A stretch of 64,000 nt of DNA. It comes from Ruminococcus sp. (GTDB lineage Bacteria > Bacillota > Clostridia > Oscillospirales > Acutalibacteraceae). The notes beneath the pieces were generated by a model that did no database searches, was not told the DNA's origin, and saw only the letters and a program-made list of their open reading frames with translations. This document shows, piece by piece, positions 1-9,000 of the stretch (position 1 is the first letter of the stretch; every line of letters starts with the position of its first letter). The stretch covers positions 1 through 64,000 of the forward strand of contig JAFRBX010000015.1 in NCBI GenBank assembly GCA_017404665.1. Direction: 5' to 3'. The position numbers and the translations under genes were made by a program.

Positions 1-1
1 A

Positions 2-61
2 GCATTACAGCAGATATTTGAGGATTTGCAACACGGCAAAGCTCCGTTGATATTCAGCTAA
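2..61 (+). CDS. C-terminal tail of an unidentified protein (partial)
   Basis: An open frame enters from the left edge and stops with TAA at 59-61, giving 19 residues that end in KAPLIFS. The gene body lies outside the window, so no function can be assigned. A strong hairpin follows 21 bases after the stop, which supports this being the end of a real plus-strand gene. Confidence 0.4.
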   Translation, partial: ALQQIFEDLQHGKAPLIFS

Positions 62-82
62 AAAATAGATCACGATATACTT

Positions 83-107
83 ACAGCCCACTCAAAAAGT
101 GGGCTGT
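83..107 (+). terminator. Hairpin terminator after the left-edge gene
   Basis: A perfect 10-bp stem (ACAGCCCACT / AGTGGGCTGT) closes a 5-base CAAAA loop. The downstream sequence is only moderately T-rich, so termination is likely but not certain. Confidence 0.55.
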
Positions 108-348
108 GTCTATTTATGGTGTATATTATTTTACGCTTACGGACTTGTTGCACGGCAAGCCCTTATTTTCTTTGAAACCCACATTTTATGCGGTTTCACG
201 GGCATTTTTATCATATGAATAATTGTAAATCGTCCTCTATAGTTTGGATGGTGGAAAATGAGTTTTCCACCTTGCAACCATTCAGCTGTTAACAGGACTG
301 ATTTAGTTATATCGAAACGACTTTTAACAATTTAACAAACTTTTCATT
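108..348. other. Non-coding stretch with one strong hairpin
   Basis: No convincing coding frame is seen here. The one clear structure is a 9-bp hairpin at 250-271 (GGTGGAAAA / TTTTCCACC, 4-base loop). The stretch is AT-rich like the rest of the accessory region. Confidence 0.4.
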
Positions 349-388
349 AGAGCTGATTTTATAGAAATATAAAGTCAGCTCTTTTTTT
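349..388 (+). terminator. Strong intrinsic terminator/attenuator upstream of the 112-residue gene
   Basis: A 15-bp stem (349-363 with 368-382, one G-T pair) closes a GAAA tetraloop and runs into seven T residues. It lies only about 40 bases before the start codon at 430. It may end upstream transcription or attenuate entry into the next gene. The tail CTTTTTTTGTGCCCA recurs exactly after the terminator near 816. Confidence 0.85.
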
Positions 389-429
389 GTGCCCAAAAAT
401 ACTGCTGTCACAAGATTGGAGGTGAAAAA

Positions 430-768
430 ATGGCAGAGAAAAGCAAAAAAGCAACTACATCAAAGCGTAAAAAGTCAAGCGTTCCGAAGAAAAGCAGAAA
501 ACGGAACAGGAATAAAAGGCAGCATTTTGAAAAGTTCGATTTTCCTTACGCAGCAACGGAGTATGATTGCCAATTGTGCGAGTATTACGGCGGTCATTAT
601 GATGATGGCTCGATAAGGTGTTTAGCTAAAAGATGTGATATGCTTAAAGCTTTTGATGATTTTACCACTGATGATGAAAATGATATTGATGAGAATGAGG
701 CTGAAGAAAATGAAGATTATGATGATTGGGGCGACGAATACGATGATCTATCTGATTTGTTTATCTGA
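430..768 (+). CDS. Small basic/acidic protein with putative zinc knuckle
   Basis: This 112-residue protein starts at an ATG placed 8 bases after a GGAGGTG ribosome site. Residues 1-35 are very rich in Lys/Arg. The middle holds paired cysteines (CQLC near 47-50 and CLAKRC near 64-69), compatible with one zinc-binding knuckle. The last 35 residues are almost all Asp/Glu with aromatics. The charge split suggests a nucleic-acid-binding front and an acidic tail. No family is recognised. It stands between two terminators that share the same tail, so it looks like a single-gene unit of the accessory region. Confidence 0.7.
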   Translation: MAEKSKKATTSKRKKSSVPKKSRKRNRNKRQHFEKFDFPYAATEYDCQLCEYYGGHYDDGSIRCLAKRCDMLKAFDDFTTDDENDIDENEAEENEDYDDWGDEYDDLSDLFI

Positions 769-783
769 TTATGGATAATACAT

Positions 784-823
784 GACCGATCTTTCTTATC
801 ATAAGAGGATACGGTCTTTTTTT
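784..823 (+). terminator. Intrinsic terminator of the 112-residue gene
   Basis: An imperfect hairpin (GACCG at 784-788 pairing with CGGTC at 812-816, inner A/T-rich stem with bulges) is followed by seven T residues. Bases 816-830 repeat exactly the 15 bases at 381-395. Confidence 0.8.
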
Positions 824-893
824 GTGCCCATTTTTGTAAGCTGACTATTCTTTCGTGGCGTAGTTGTAATAACGAATATATCAAAAAAACGAA

Positions 894-1095
894 AGGAGAA
901 GTCTTTAATGCTGTTAAAGCCTCTACCCCTACTCTTGAGCAACCGATTAGTAACTATACTGAATTCGCTGTATCATCCTTTGAAAACACAATAAAAACAG
1001 AAGATGATTTGATTGATTTCCTTGTTATTAATATTCCAAATTTTGCCGGTTATTCTCAGACTGCCTATCTGTGCCGTTCTCGGCTTTACCGTTAG
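894..1095 (+). pseudogene. Frameshifted remnant of a small protein gene
   Basis: AAAGGAG (about 892-898) sits well placed before ATG at 908, but that frame stops after 28 codons. The frame displaced by one base (from 910) stays open to TAG at 1093-1095 and reads like real protein (AVKASTPTLEQPISNYTEF...). One missing base just after the ATG would explain this. The last third overlaps the antisense ricin-lectin remnant, so two fragments appear to be joined here. No family is recognised. Confidence 0.35.
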
Positions 1096-1270
1096 CAACT
1101 GATAAGGCTAATCCGTTCGAGCGTGACTTTAAACATAATCTATTATTTTCTACAGCATAGATCAGCCATTTTTGATTATCTCCGCCGTTATCATCGGACT
1201 GTGATACTGTGGTGTTCGGCTGGTAAGTATCAAACAAGACGTCGATTTGGAAATCCTCCTTAAATAGAAA
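1028..1270 (-). pseudogene. Ricin-type beta-trefoil lectin fragment
   Basis: The minus strand reads about 69 residues from a TTG at 1237 with the typical RICIN repeat pattern: NGGDNQKWLI, then NGLALSVANGKAENGT, then Q-rich sequence before the stop. This covers roughly one or two beta-trefoil repeats. A full RICIN domain is about 120-130 residues and is normally fused to a secreted enzyme, so this is the C-terminal end of a broken gene. An AAGGAGG at 1255-1261 on this strand has no well-spaced ATG. Confidence 0.55.
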
Positions 1271-1415
1271 TTAGTGTATAATCGAAATAACGTCAGGAGA
1301 ATCCTTTCGCTCTTCGATATCTTTATTATACTTTTTTGATGGGAGTCGAAAAATCTTAAATAGTCCGGAAAGTCCTATGAATTAAAAGTTTTTTAATAAT
1401 AAGAATAATAAGAAT
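1238..1415. other. AT-rich intergenic stretch
   Basis: Between the lectin remnant and the 204-residue gene there is only AT-rich sequence with A/T runs. No clear hairpin terminator for the minus-strand operon is seen. Confidence 0.3.
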
Positions 1416-2030
1416 TCAGTCATAATACTTCAGCATATTCATGGCAAAATCCACATCATATAATTCGCTGTAGCTATCATCAAGAAATGATAAGAAAATA
1501 AATATTTTACTCGTTTCAAATGCAGCCGGAAAAGTATATATCGCAGTTGTGTTTTTCAGGACTTCCGTAATCTTACCTTTGGCGTAAACTGATGCCTGAC
1601 GACCCAGATATACAATGGCGGTAAGATTGTTTTTTGCACACATGTGGGATAGGTATTCTGCCAGAACATTATCTGCCTCATATTCTAATACTTCGATATA
1701 CCGGGAATCCCCAACAGTACGGTTGTTAAGCATTTCATAAATCTCAGCGATTTTGTTGTAAATGTTCCGTTTTACTCTTTTTTCTCCAAGAACAGGAACT
1801 GTTTCTTTGTACCATGTCAGATCATTATCCAGATATCCCAAGTAGATACTGATTTCCTTCTCTATGGCGATCCGATATTTTTCGCACAAATCATACAGCT
1901 CTTTGAATGCACTGCCTTGATCTTGTCCATCGCAGCGCCCTTTTCTCTTGAAAGCGAGAGTCGGTTTAAACAATCCAAAGCCCTTTAAAAAATCGTTTTC
2001 ACAACAAAAAGAAAAATAAGAATCATACAT
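1416..2030 (-). CDS. Unknown 204-residue protein of the kinase/PP2C operon
   Basis: No family is recognised. The ATG at 2030 (MYDSYFSF) follows GAGGA by 8 bases and lies 1 base past the stop of the PP2C gene, which favours it over an upstream in-frame start within that gene. The protein looks mainly alpha-helical, with a charged middle (residues 45-130) and a hydrophobic stretch near the C-terminus (KIFIFLSFL), but no clear membrane helix. It is the last gene of a three-gene operon (pseudokinase, PP2C, this), so a role as regulated partner or effector is an inference from position only. Confidence 0.7.
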   Translation of the reverse strand: MYDSYFSFCCENDFLKGFGLFKPTLAFKRKGRCDGQDQGSAFKELYDLCEKYRIAIEKEISIYLGYLDNDLTWYKETVPVLGEKRVKRNIYNKIAEIYEMLNNRTVGDSRYIEVLEYEADNVLAEYLSHMCAKNNLTAIVYLGRQASVYAKGKITEVLKNTTAIYTFPAAFETSKIFIFLSFLDDSYSELYDVDFAMNMLKYYD

Positions 2031-2031
2031 A

Positions 2032-2841
2032 TTACCATTCCTCCTCGTTATAGTCATTTTTTATTGCAACAAGAAAACCGACGTCATCGGGGAGAGGTTT
2101 ATCTTGCAAAAACATCTCTCTCACCGCGGCAGACGAGATATCGGGCGAAAACGAAATATCCCTCAAGAAGCCGTCGAAATCCCTATGCAGCTTTTTAAGA
2201 CCATCCGTGCTTACCAGAATATAATCAAAGGATTTTATTTGATAACGATTCAAATGTAAATGTTCCTTTAATTGTTCATCAGTGATATAATAGGTTTTTG
2301 ATGGAGATCCCTTGTTTTCCGGTTCAGCGATATAAGTAAGCTTATTGAAACTTTTCACACAAGCAAAACTGTCTCCGATATTGAATGAGACGATTTTACC
2401 TGTTTTGGATTGAACAAAAACCAGCGTCATCGTAGTGGCAAATTCTTCAGCGCCAGCCTCTCGAGTGTATAAGCTACGTATGAATTTAAACTTCTCTGTG
2501 AGCTGAGCAACAAACGCTTTCAGACTGTCACACACCATAAGAAATAGTTCCTTACTATATCTGGGATTAAAGAGAGCTGATTCAGCCTGCAGTTCCGTAA
2601 CGGTATTATCTGAAAGATATCTTTCCATTCTTCTTAAGAATATCGATGTAGAGAATAAATGAGACATATTGGCAACAAGCTCGCTGCTGGCCACGCCGCT
2701 CCATAGTTCGCCGGAGCATCCATCGGAAACTATCAGTCCCAAGATCCCTCTGTCGATGGCAAAACTGAGGACGGCGTCTTGATTAGGTATCCCATCAGCG
2801 TCATGATAGTAAGAGGTCTTTTTTACGGATAATACATTCAT
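2032..2841 (-). CDS. PP2C-type serine/threonine phosphatase
   Basis: 269 residues with the order of motifs of bacterial PP2C phosphatases: NQDA near residue 20, VSDGCSG near 39, TTMTLVFV and NIGDS in the middle, LVSTDGLKKL near 209 and a final DDVG near 253. The aspartates that bind the two metals are present. The ATG directly follows the stop of the pseudokinase gene (TGAATG), so the two are translationally coupled. A cytosolic enzyme reversing phosphorylation by the kinase of the adjacent NACHT protein is the likely role; the substrate is inferred from context. Confidence 0.88.
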   Translation of the reverse strand: MNVLSVKKTSYYHDADGIPNQDAVLSFAIDRGILGLIVSDGCSGELWSGVASSELVANMSHLFSTSIFLRRMERYLSDNTVTELQAESALFNPRYSKELFLMVCDSLKAFVAQLTEKFKFIRSLYTREAGAEEFATTMTLVFVQSKTGKIVSFNIGDSFACVKSFNKLTYIAEPENKGSPSKTYYITDEQLKEHLHLNRYQIKSFDYILVSTDGLKKLHRDFDGFLRDISFSPDISSAAVREMFLQDKPLPDDVGFLVAIKNDYNEEEW

Positions 2842-3783
2842 TCAGATATCTATCTCCTCTCTTAAATGCGATGGCATTTCACGAAGTTTGCGTGCTGCTT
2901 CGGCAGTCTGTTTAGGTGAAGGTCTGTCCTCAGGATAATAAGAGGTCATGCGATTAATAAGCCTTATGAATCCTCGCGAATACTTTGAGTTTGTATCGTC
3001 AAGCGGTTCAAGGTTCATCTTTTCTATCTGAATAACGGCGGGACGAATTGCAGAATTGATCTTATCCAGTTTGTCTGCCATTTCATCTTCTGGGTTAATG
3101 CCCCGAGTAACAAGTTTTCTCAAGAAAAATCCGAGCGAGAACACCGAGCTGCTCTCGTAATAATGATAGGTGTTAAGCTCCGGAGCGCTTGTTCGCGGAT
3201 CGCCGTAGCGATATCGTAGATCGTTGTCAATAAACCGCGAAACCTTATCGCAGTCAGCAATGACATATCTGTCAATCAAGTGACTGAATAGAATATCGCC
3301 TTTGCCGATACCGTGTAATGAGAATCGTAAAGGGTCATACATCTTGTCCAGCGCCTCAGCGATATCAATAGTAAGCTTCAAAAGCTCACGTTCATTCATG
3401 CTTCGGATAGGGGAGAGACGTTCGTGAATCGTCGCAAGAAATGCTCTTTCTTTTGTGATGATAGGCTCTATCTCCCAATCCTTGCTTTCGTCGGTGAGTT
3501 CATCGCTATTAAGAACGAATTCGATCTTTCGGTTTGGATCGGGTATCGGCAGATAGGGGAATCGCTTTTTGTCAAACTGGTAAGCGGCTCGGGCGAATAA
3601 GATCCTTTTGACCGCTTCTTTTGAATAGGGTCTGATTTTGCAGCCCAGTGTACTATTGTTTATTAGAGAAAAAACAATAGAACCTCGTCCTTCTCCGATC
3701 ATTTCTCCGAGATCATATCCACGCTCGCTCAAAGCTGCTTTGATATATTCGAAAGAATTATCGGCTAACCAAGTGTTTTTCAT
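2842..3783 (-). CDS. Protein kinase-like protein, predicted pseudokinase
   Basis: 313 residues with a Ser/Thr kinase fold outline: a glycine-rich loop (GEGRGS, about 31-36), a helical C-lobe, and an APE-like SAPE after the activation region. The catalytic loop reads HGIGKGD from about His157, so the HRD aspartate is replaced by Ile. The DFG motif reads DCD near 177. Catalysis is therefore doubtful and a regulatory or scaffolding pseudokinase is likely. The ATG at 3783 was chosen because AAAGGAG lies 11 bases before it; a GTG at 3795 overlaps that site. First gene of the operon with a PP2C. Confidence 0.75.
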   Translation of the reverse strand: MKNTWLADNSFEYIKAALSERGYDLGEMIGEGRGSIVFSLINNSTLGCKIRPYSKEAVKRILFARAAYQFDKKRFPYLPIPDPNRKIEFVLNSDELTDESKDWEIEPIITKERAFLATIHERLSPIRSMNERELLKLTIDIAEALDKMYDPLRFSLHGIGKGDILFSHLIDRYVIADCDKVSRFIDNDLRYRYGDPRTSAPELNTYHYYESSSVFSLGFFLRKLVTRGINPEDEMADKLDKINSAIRPAVIQIEKMNLEPLDDTNSKYSRGFIRLINRMTSYYPEDRPSPKQTAEAARKLREMPSHLREEIDI

Positions 3784-3913
3784 AATATGTGACACTCCTT
3801 TCTACAGGTATGAGTACCCTGTGATTCTATACTATTAAATGGAGGGCAGCGAAAAAACAGATAAAGCTTCCGAACTGGTAAAATTTACCAAATTTATTAA
3901 ATTTTTTGTTTAT

Positions 3914-3937
3914 TTGTAATGTTTTTTGTGATATAAT
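3914..3937 (+). promoter_or_regulatory. Extended -10 promoter for the 676-residue/NACHT operon
   Basis: TATAAT at 3932-3937 is preceded by TG with one base between (extended -10, TGATATAAT). The -35 region about 17 bases upstream (TTTATT) is poor. The start codon at 3988 lies about 50 bases downstream. The divergent pseudokinase operon begins at 3783, so this 200-base gap must hold both promoters. Confidence 0.55.
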
Positions 3938-3987
3938 TCAATTGACGATATCTGATTGATTGAAGATTTAAGTTTAGGGGTGGCTTG

Positions 3988-6018
3988 ATGAACATGGATG
4001 ATTTCAAAGAGAATGAACAAAAGGAAAAGGAAAAAAAGCATCCGGCAATAAAAAGACGGATGCTTGAATCGGAAATCAGCAGAGTTACAGAGGAACTTAC
4101 CAAAGAGGTTGAGGACTGCTGGCAAATTAATGAATCGGTCTTAGCCGAGGATAAAGAAGTGATAAAACTATCCCAAAGTTTGCTGGTTCAATTCCAAAAT
4201 CCTAACAAGGCTTTCTTTGATAAATTAACGGAGTTAACAATGTCTGACGGTCGATTCAAGATCAATAGACTCAACTTTGGAATAAAGACTAACACACTAT
4301 ATGACTTTGCGGTTCCTGTTCGCAGATATGCCACCGTCCTTGTCGATCTCTATCATTTTAAAAGCGGGAGCTTTTGGTCCTCTTTATCAAGTAATGATAA
4401 AACCTTCTCAAAGAACGAAAAAATAAGTAGAGAAGAGGCGATTGCATTTGCATTTGCTTATCGCCTGAGCAGTAATCAGCTTAATGTGCTGCTTGAATCT
4501 CTTGGATTTTCTCGGCTATATCCGCGTCAGATAATGGATGCAGCGTTGATCTTTTCATTAGATACATATTTGTGCAGTCAAGCATATGATGATTTTGCAA
4601 ATAGATACGGACCTTTAAAACCGGAGGAATATGCTGCAAACTATGTTATCTTTGAAAAAATACTCCGAAAAGAAAACAAAGTAGACCTTTCTCTCATGCA
4701 AAGCCCTTTCATGCGATCGCTTCAAGAACAATTTTCAAATGATACAAAAAAACTATATAAAAAGGGGCACGATAACTGGTATATCTCACGCAAAAGGCTG
4801 AGGGAAATTATTCTCCAAGATATCAGTTTTGACGTAAATCTGACTGCAGAAGGAAGCAAGAAGCTTTACGAGTTGATTGAAAATGTCAATGAGTACCGAC
4901 AGTTCGGTAATCTTACATGGTTTAAAGATTATTTGAATACGGCTTCTTTAAAGGGAACTAACAACAGAGAGATGTTCGTACAGAATTCTGAGAAATCGTT
5001 GCTTTATCTGTTGAAAATGATGTATAGATATTTGCAGACCAAGACGATTCGTTCTGTCAAAAAGGGCACAAAACAACCCAATGGCATCAGACTGTCGATG
5101 TTTTTTACGAGATTTACCGAATTCTTGGATAAGCTGAATCTTATCAATCCTAAAGATTTGTTTATCTGTGAGTATGTTCAGGCAAAAACGAAAAACAATA
5201 AAAACCATCTATGCTTTTCTTACAGTAATTTTTGCGAAGATTTCTTGGGTATCGATTATGATGAGCTTCCAAATGCATTGAGGAATAAGACGGAAAAGTT
5301 ATTGATCCTTTACATTAAATACATTTTAGATATGGATCCTGGTCCCGGTACAGACGATTATTCGGAATTACAGGGTGAAATCGTTTCGTTAGACAAAAAG
5401 GAAGAAAAGAGAATTGGCGATATCTTAAAAGCCGGTAAGAAAAAGAGGGAGCTCCAAGCTAATCGCTTGACTAACTATAAAAAACTTTTTTCCGGAGCGG
5501 ATATCTCAAGACTGATGTTTATTCTGGTGTATCTGTTTACATATGTCAGTGAGAGCGACGATTCTTTTACTTTGGACCCGAAGATATCGATTGGTAACTT
5601 CGATGTGCAGGATAATAAGAAAAAAAGCGTTTATTATTCGAATAAAGGAAGCTTCGAAGAGTTAAACTATTGGCTTTTTGATTCGGGATTCCCGAAGCTG
5701 ACGGACAGCGAACCGTTAAAAAACTTTGTTTGCGGTTTCATGAATCAGGATTATTATGAGAAACGCCAAAAGGTAAGCATACCGGTAGCTGTAAAGGACA
5801 GCAATCTCTTGAAAATGACTAACAGAGTTGAGAAAACACCTTTTGAAAAGAGTAAAGCAGAGTATGTGGCTAAGGTTTTTCGGAATGTGATTATCAGGGA
5901 TAAATCATTAGATATGCTGAGTAAGCTCCATCTGAGCTCTTACTCACTTTTTACCGCTGAGACCGAGCTGCTGCCTAAATACAATGTGGGTGAAAAGAAT
6001 GATCCAGCCGTTGAATGA
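3988..6018 (+). CDS. Unknown 676-residue partner of the kinase-NACHT protein
   Basis: The ATG at 3988 follows AGGGGTGG by 4 bases; a TTG directly before it is the less likely start. Residues 1-60 are charged and probably coiled (Lys/Glu runs). Near 150-195 is a helical segment (EEAIAFAFAYRLSSNQLN...) similar in style to small Xre-like helical domains, a tentative reading. The rest is mixed helical with Lys-rich patches, no signal peptide and no membrane helix. The C-terminus overlaps the start of the NACHT gene by 20 bases, so the two proteins are probably made together and may form a complex. No known family is recognised. Confidence 0.75.
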   Translation: MNMDDFKENEQKEKEKKHPAIKRRMLESEISRVTEELTKEVEDCWQINESVLAEDKEVIKLSQSLLVQFQNPNKAFFDKLTELTMSDGRFKINRLNFGIKTNTLYDFAVPVRRYATVLVDLYHFKSGSFWSSLSSNDKTFSKNEKISREEAIAFAFAYRLSSNQLNVLLESLGFSRLYPRQIMDAALIFSLDTYLCSQAYDDFANRYGPLKPEEYAANYVIFEKILRKENKVDLSLMQSPFMRSLQEQFSNDTKKLYKKGHDNWYISRKRLREIILQDISFDVNLTAEGSKKLYELIENVNEYRQFGNLTWFKDYLNTASLKGTNNREMFVQNSEKSLLYLLKMMYRYLQTKTIRSVKKGTKQPNGIRLSMFFTRFTEFLDKLNLINPKDLFICEYVQAKTKNNKNHLCFSYSNFCEDFLGIDYDELPNALRNKTEKLLILYIKYILDMDPGPGTDDYSELQGEIVSLDKKEEKRIGDILKAGKKKRELQANRLTNYKKLFSGADISRLMFILVYLFTYVSESDDSFTLDPKISIGNFDVQDNKKKSVYYSNKGSFEELNYWLFDSGFPKLTDSEPLKNFVCGFMNQDYYEKRQKVSIPVAVKDSNLLKMTNRVEKTPFEKSKAEYVAKVFRNVIIRDKSLDMLSKLHLSSYSLFTAETELLPKYNVGEKNDPAVE

Positions 6019-9000
6019 GAATGATATTATCATCATTAATAATATGGAATATACTGTTGTCTTCCTGCTTCAGACATCCGAGTCAAGGTGCGTATATAAG
6101 ATAAAAAGCAGGCAAGGCGTTACATATGTATTGAAGGAAATCATCACAGATTCCTTTGTGCTGCGCAAGAGTTTGTATCGCGATAAACACAATGTGGCTG
6201 TACCGAACTTGGAGCTGTGCCGTGAGCTGGGAATTTCCCCTGAAGCCGCACTGAGCTGCGCAAAACCGATCGGAGTGCCGGAGCAGGAGAATAACGCGAC
6301 AGCGATTCAGGACTTAGCCGCTTGCAATAACAGTAACTACTTCTTTCAGACGGAGAAGGTGTGTGAAAACCCCGGCGCCGCTTATTTCCTTGTGAACACG
6401 GAAGCCGGCGATCCGCTTGATCGGCTTGCCGGCGATTGGTGTTCCAGAGCCAAAGGCGATAGGCTGCTTCTTGCTGTGACTGAGCTGATGATAACGCTTT
6501 GTGACGCTTTGATCTATCTTCACGAAGAAAAACGAATGCTCCACTTGGATATCAAGCCTCAGAACGTCTATGCGCTTGGTAAGGGCTTTGACAGAACGGT
6601 GAAGCTTCTCGATCTCGGATCAGCTATAGGGATCGATCAGTTGTATGAAAATACAGATAAGCAACTTTACAGAGGATCCACTTTTTTTTATGAATCTCCA
6701 CTGCAGAGAGAGATTTCAAATATGGCAGACAGCGGTGATAGTCGTTTATCAGAATTAATCCGTGAATTGAGCGAGAAGGATGATATTTATGCGCTGTCAA
6801 AAGTGATGGCGTATCTACTTTTAGAAACTACTAAAACTAATGGTAAGGTGATCCTTAACGGTGCAAATCCGTACTGTGTGGGTTTGTTGAACGATATTCT
6901 GGGATTGGCGGCCGAAGGGGCTTATATAACAGTCAACGGAAAGCACTTTAAAACAGGTAAGTATAAGAGTGTGTCAATGCTTAAAGAAGATTTAAAGAAA
7001 CTTTGTGACGCACTTAAAAACAAAGGGCTTTCTGAAACTGTAATGTTAAAAAAAGGTTTGGAGTATCATGACAATCTGTTGAGAAATCGTAGAAAAATGG
7101 TAATCCCTGAAATGATTCCTACCCTTCATGTCGAAGGCAACAGAGGAAAGAATTATAAGGATGGTGTTTCGGTATATGATTTATGGGAAACATTAATATC
7201 AGAAAAACATGATATTATGATCTGCTCTCAAGGAGGTGCGGGAAAGTCTTTTCTCCTCTACCAGATGTTTAGTGCGTTACTATTGGATGCCCAAGTGTAT
7301 CCTGTGATTCCGGTATTTCTTCGATTAGAAAGTATTGGTAGTGGAAAGAATTGCGTTTTGAACGCTATCGTAGATAAATATACGGGAATAAATGTAAGTG
7401 ATCTGACGGAAGGGATGACAAAATCAGATAAGCTGATAGACTTTTTTGAGACAACAAATAGAAGAATAGTCATTCTCGCAGACTCTTTGAATGAAATTCC
7501 TGGAACCGATCCGCTTTTACGCGGATATGCGATAGATGCACTTAGGAAACTTGCACAGTTTGAGAATGTATCGGTCATTGTAACTTCAAGATATAATGAA
7601 CTCTCTTTCTGTGATTTCGAGTCATACAGATTGAATCCTCTTAGTGAGGAGTATTTGTCTGAAATGGTAGAAGGCTACGAAAAGCTTGATGAAAAGCTTA
7701 GGTTATTACTGACTACCCCTTTTAATTTGAGTCTATATCTCGGGTTGTCCCGCAAGAGAAAAGAACGTCGTCTTTTGACTGCCAGCGATCTCTTGCAGGC
7801 TAATATTGATGAAATCAAAGAAAAAACTATCAGCACAGTTTCTCCAGATGAATCAGAGTTCATATTAAAATGTGTATTTCCTATCCTTTCATATAAAATG
7901 AGTAAAACAAACAAATTGGTTTTTTCTCTCTTAGATGCGAAGGAAACGGTAGAACTGTGCTGTTGGCTTTTTCAAGGCGCCAAATATCGATTCATACGCA
8001 GTATCATTCAGAATGACATAAACGATTTTGTGTGCAGGATTGCGTGTTATCTCCGCGATTATGATTTGATTGCTTTCTTAGACGATGATGGTACAAGTTT
8101 TGAAATCTCGCATGAAAACTATAGGAACTGGTTCGGAGCGAAAGGGTGGATGTCAACAGCTGAACGCTTCAAGTTGTATTACGAGAGATATGACGAAGAG
8201 CTCGCTGCAAATACATTTACGCCGCCTGTCAGTATTCTTGCCTATCTCAAGGAAATAATAGAAGGTATTGATTGGGAACTCAGCCTTAGATTTATAAATG
8301 CTGCATCTACAGGTGATGATACTTCATCAGATAATTCCAAAAGCTATTTCGAGCGTTTGTTCAAAACTACAACTAAAAATCTGTTTAATCATAAAGCGGC
8401 GGAGTTTAATCGGATAGTTTTCCGTACTTTGAAAGCAGTATATATAGTAGATAAAGAAAACAGTGATTTATTGGATTTTCCTGAGATAAATATGGACTTT
8501 AGTTGTTTGGATCTTTCTCTGGTTAATCTAAGCGGATTATGCTTGAACAAATGCGATTTTTCACATGCCGATCTGTCAGAATTTGCTTTTGATTCACCTA
8601 CTATATCCATGGAAGCTGACTGGCTTTGGAATAATGATGAGATAGCTATTATGCTGTACAAAGAAGGTTTTATACGGTGCGTTAGCTTTTTGACGGGAAC
8701 TCTATATGAAGTGAACACTCAAAGATTTGAGGCGTTTTACGTTAAGAATGATGTTATTTATCTTGTGCGTAATATCTTTCCTCGCGAGATAGTTAGTAAT
8801 GAAAAAAACGAAATGGAACCTATCTCGATGGAAAAAATAAATAATTCATGCTCCCAAAGCTTTGAAAACGCCATCTATTTTTATTATGATCATCAAAAAA
8901 CAGAAGGGGTTATTCCAATTGACGGTAAATTGCCACAGATTGTAATAGGTGAGATGGAGACGGTTCGCTTACAAACTGGAGAATTGATTTGGAAACACAA

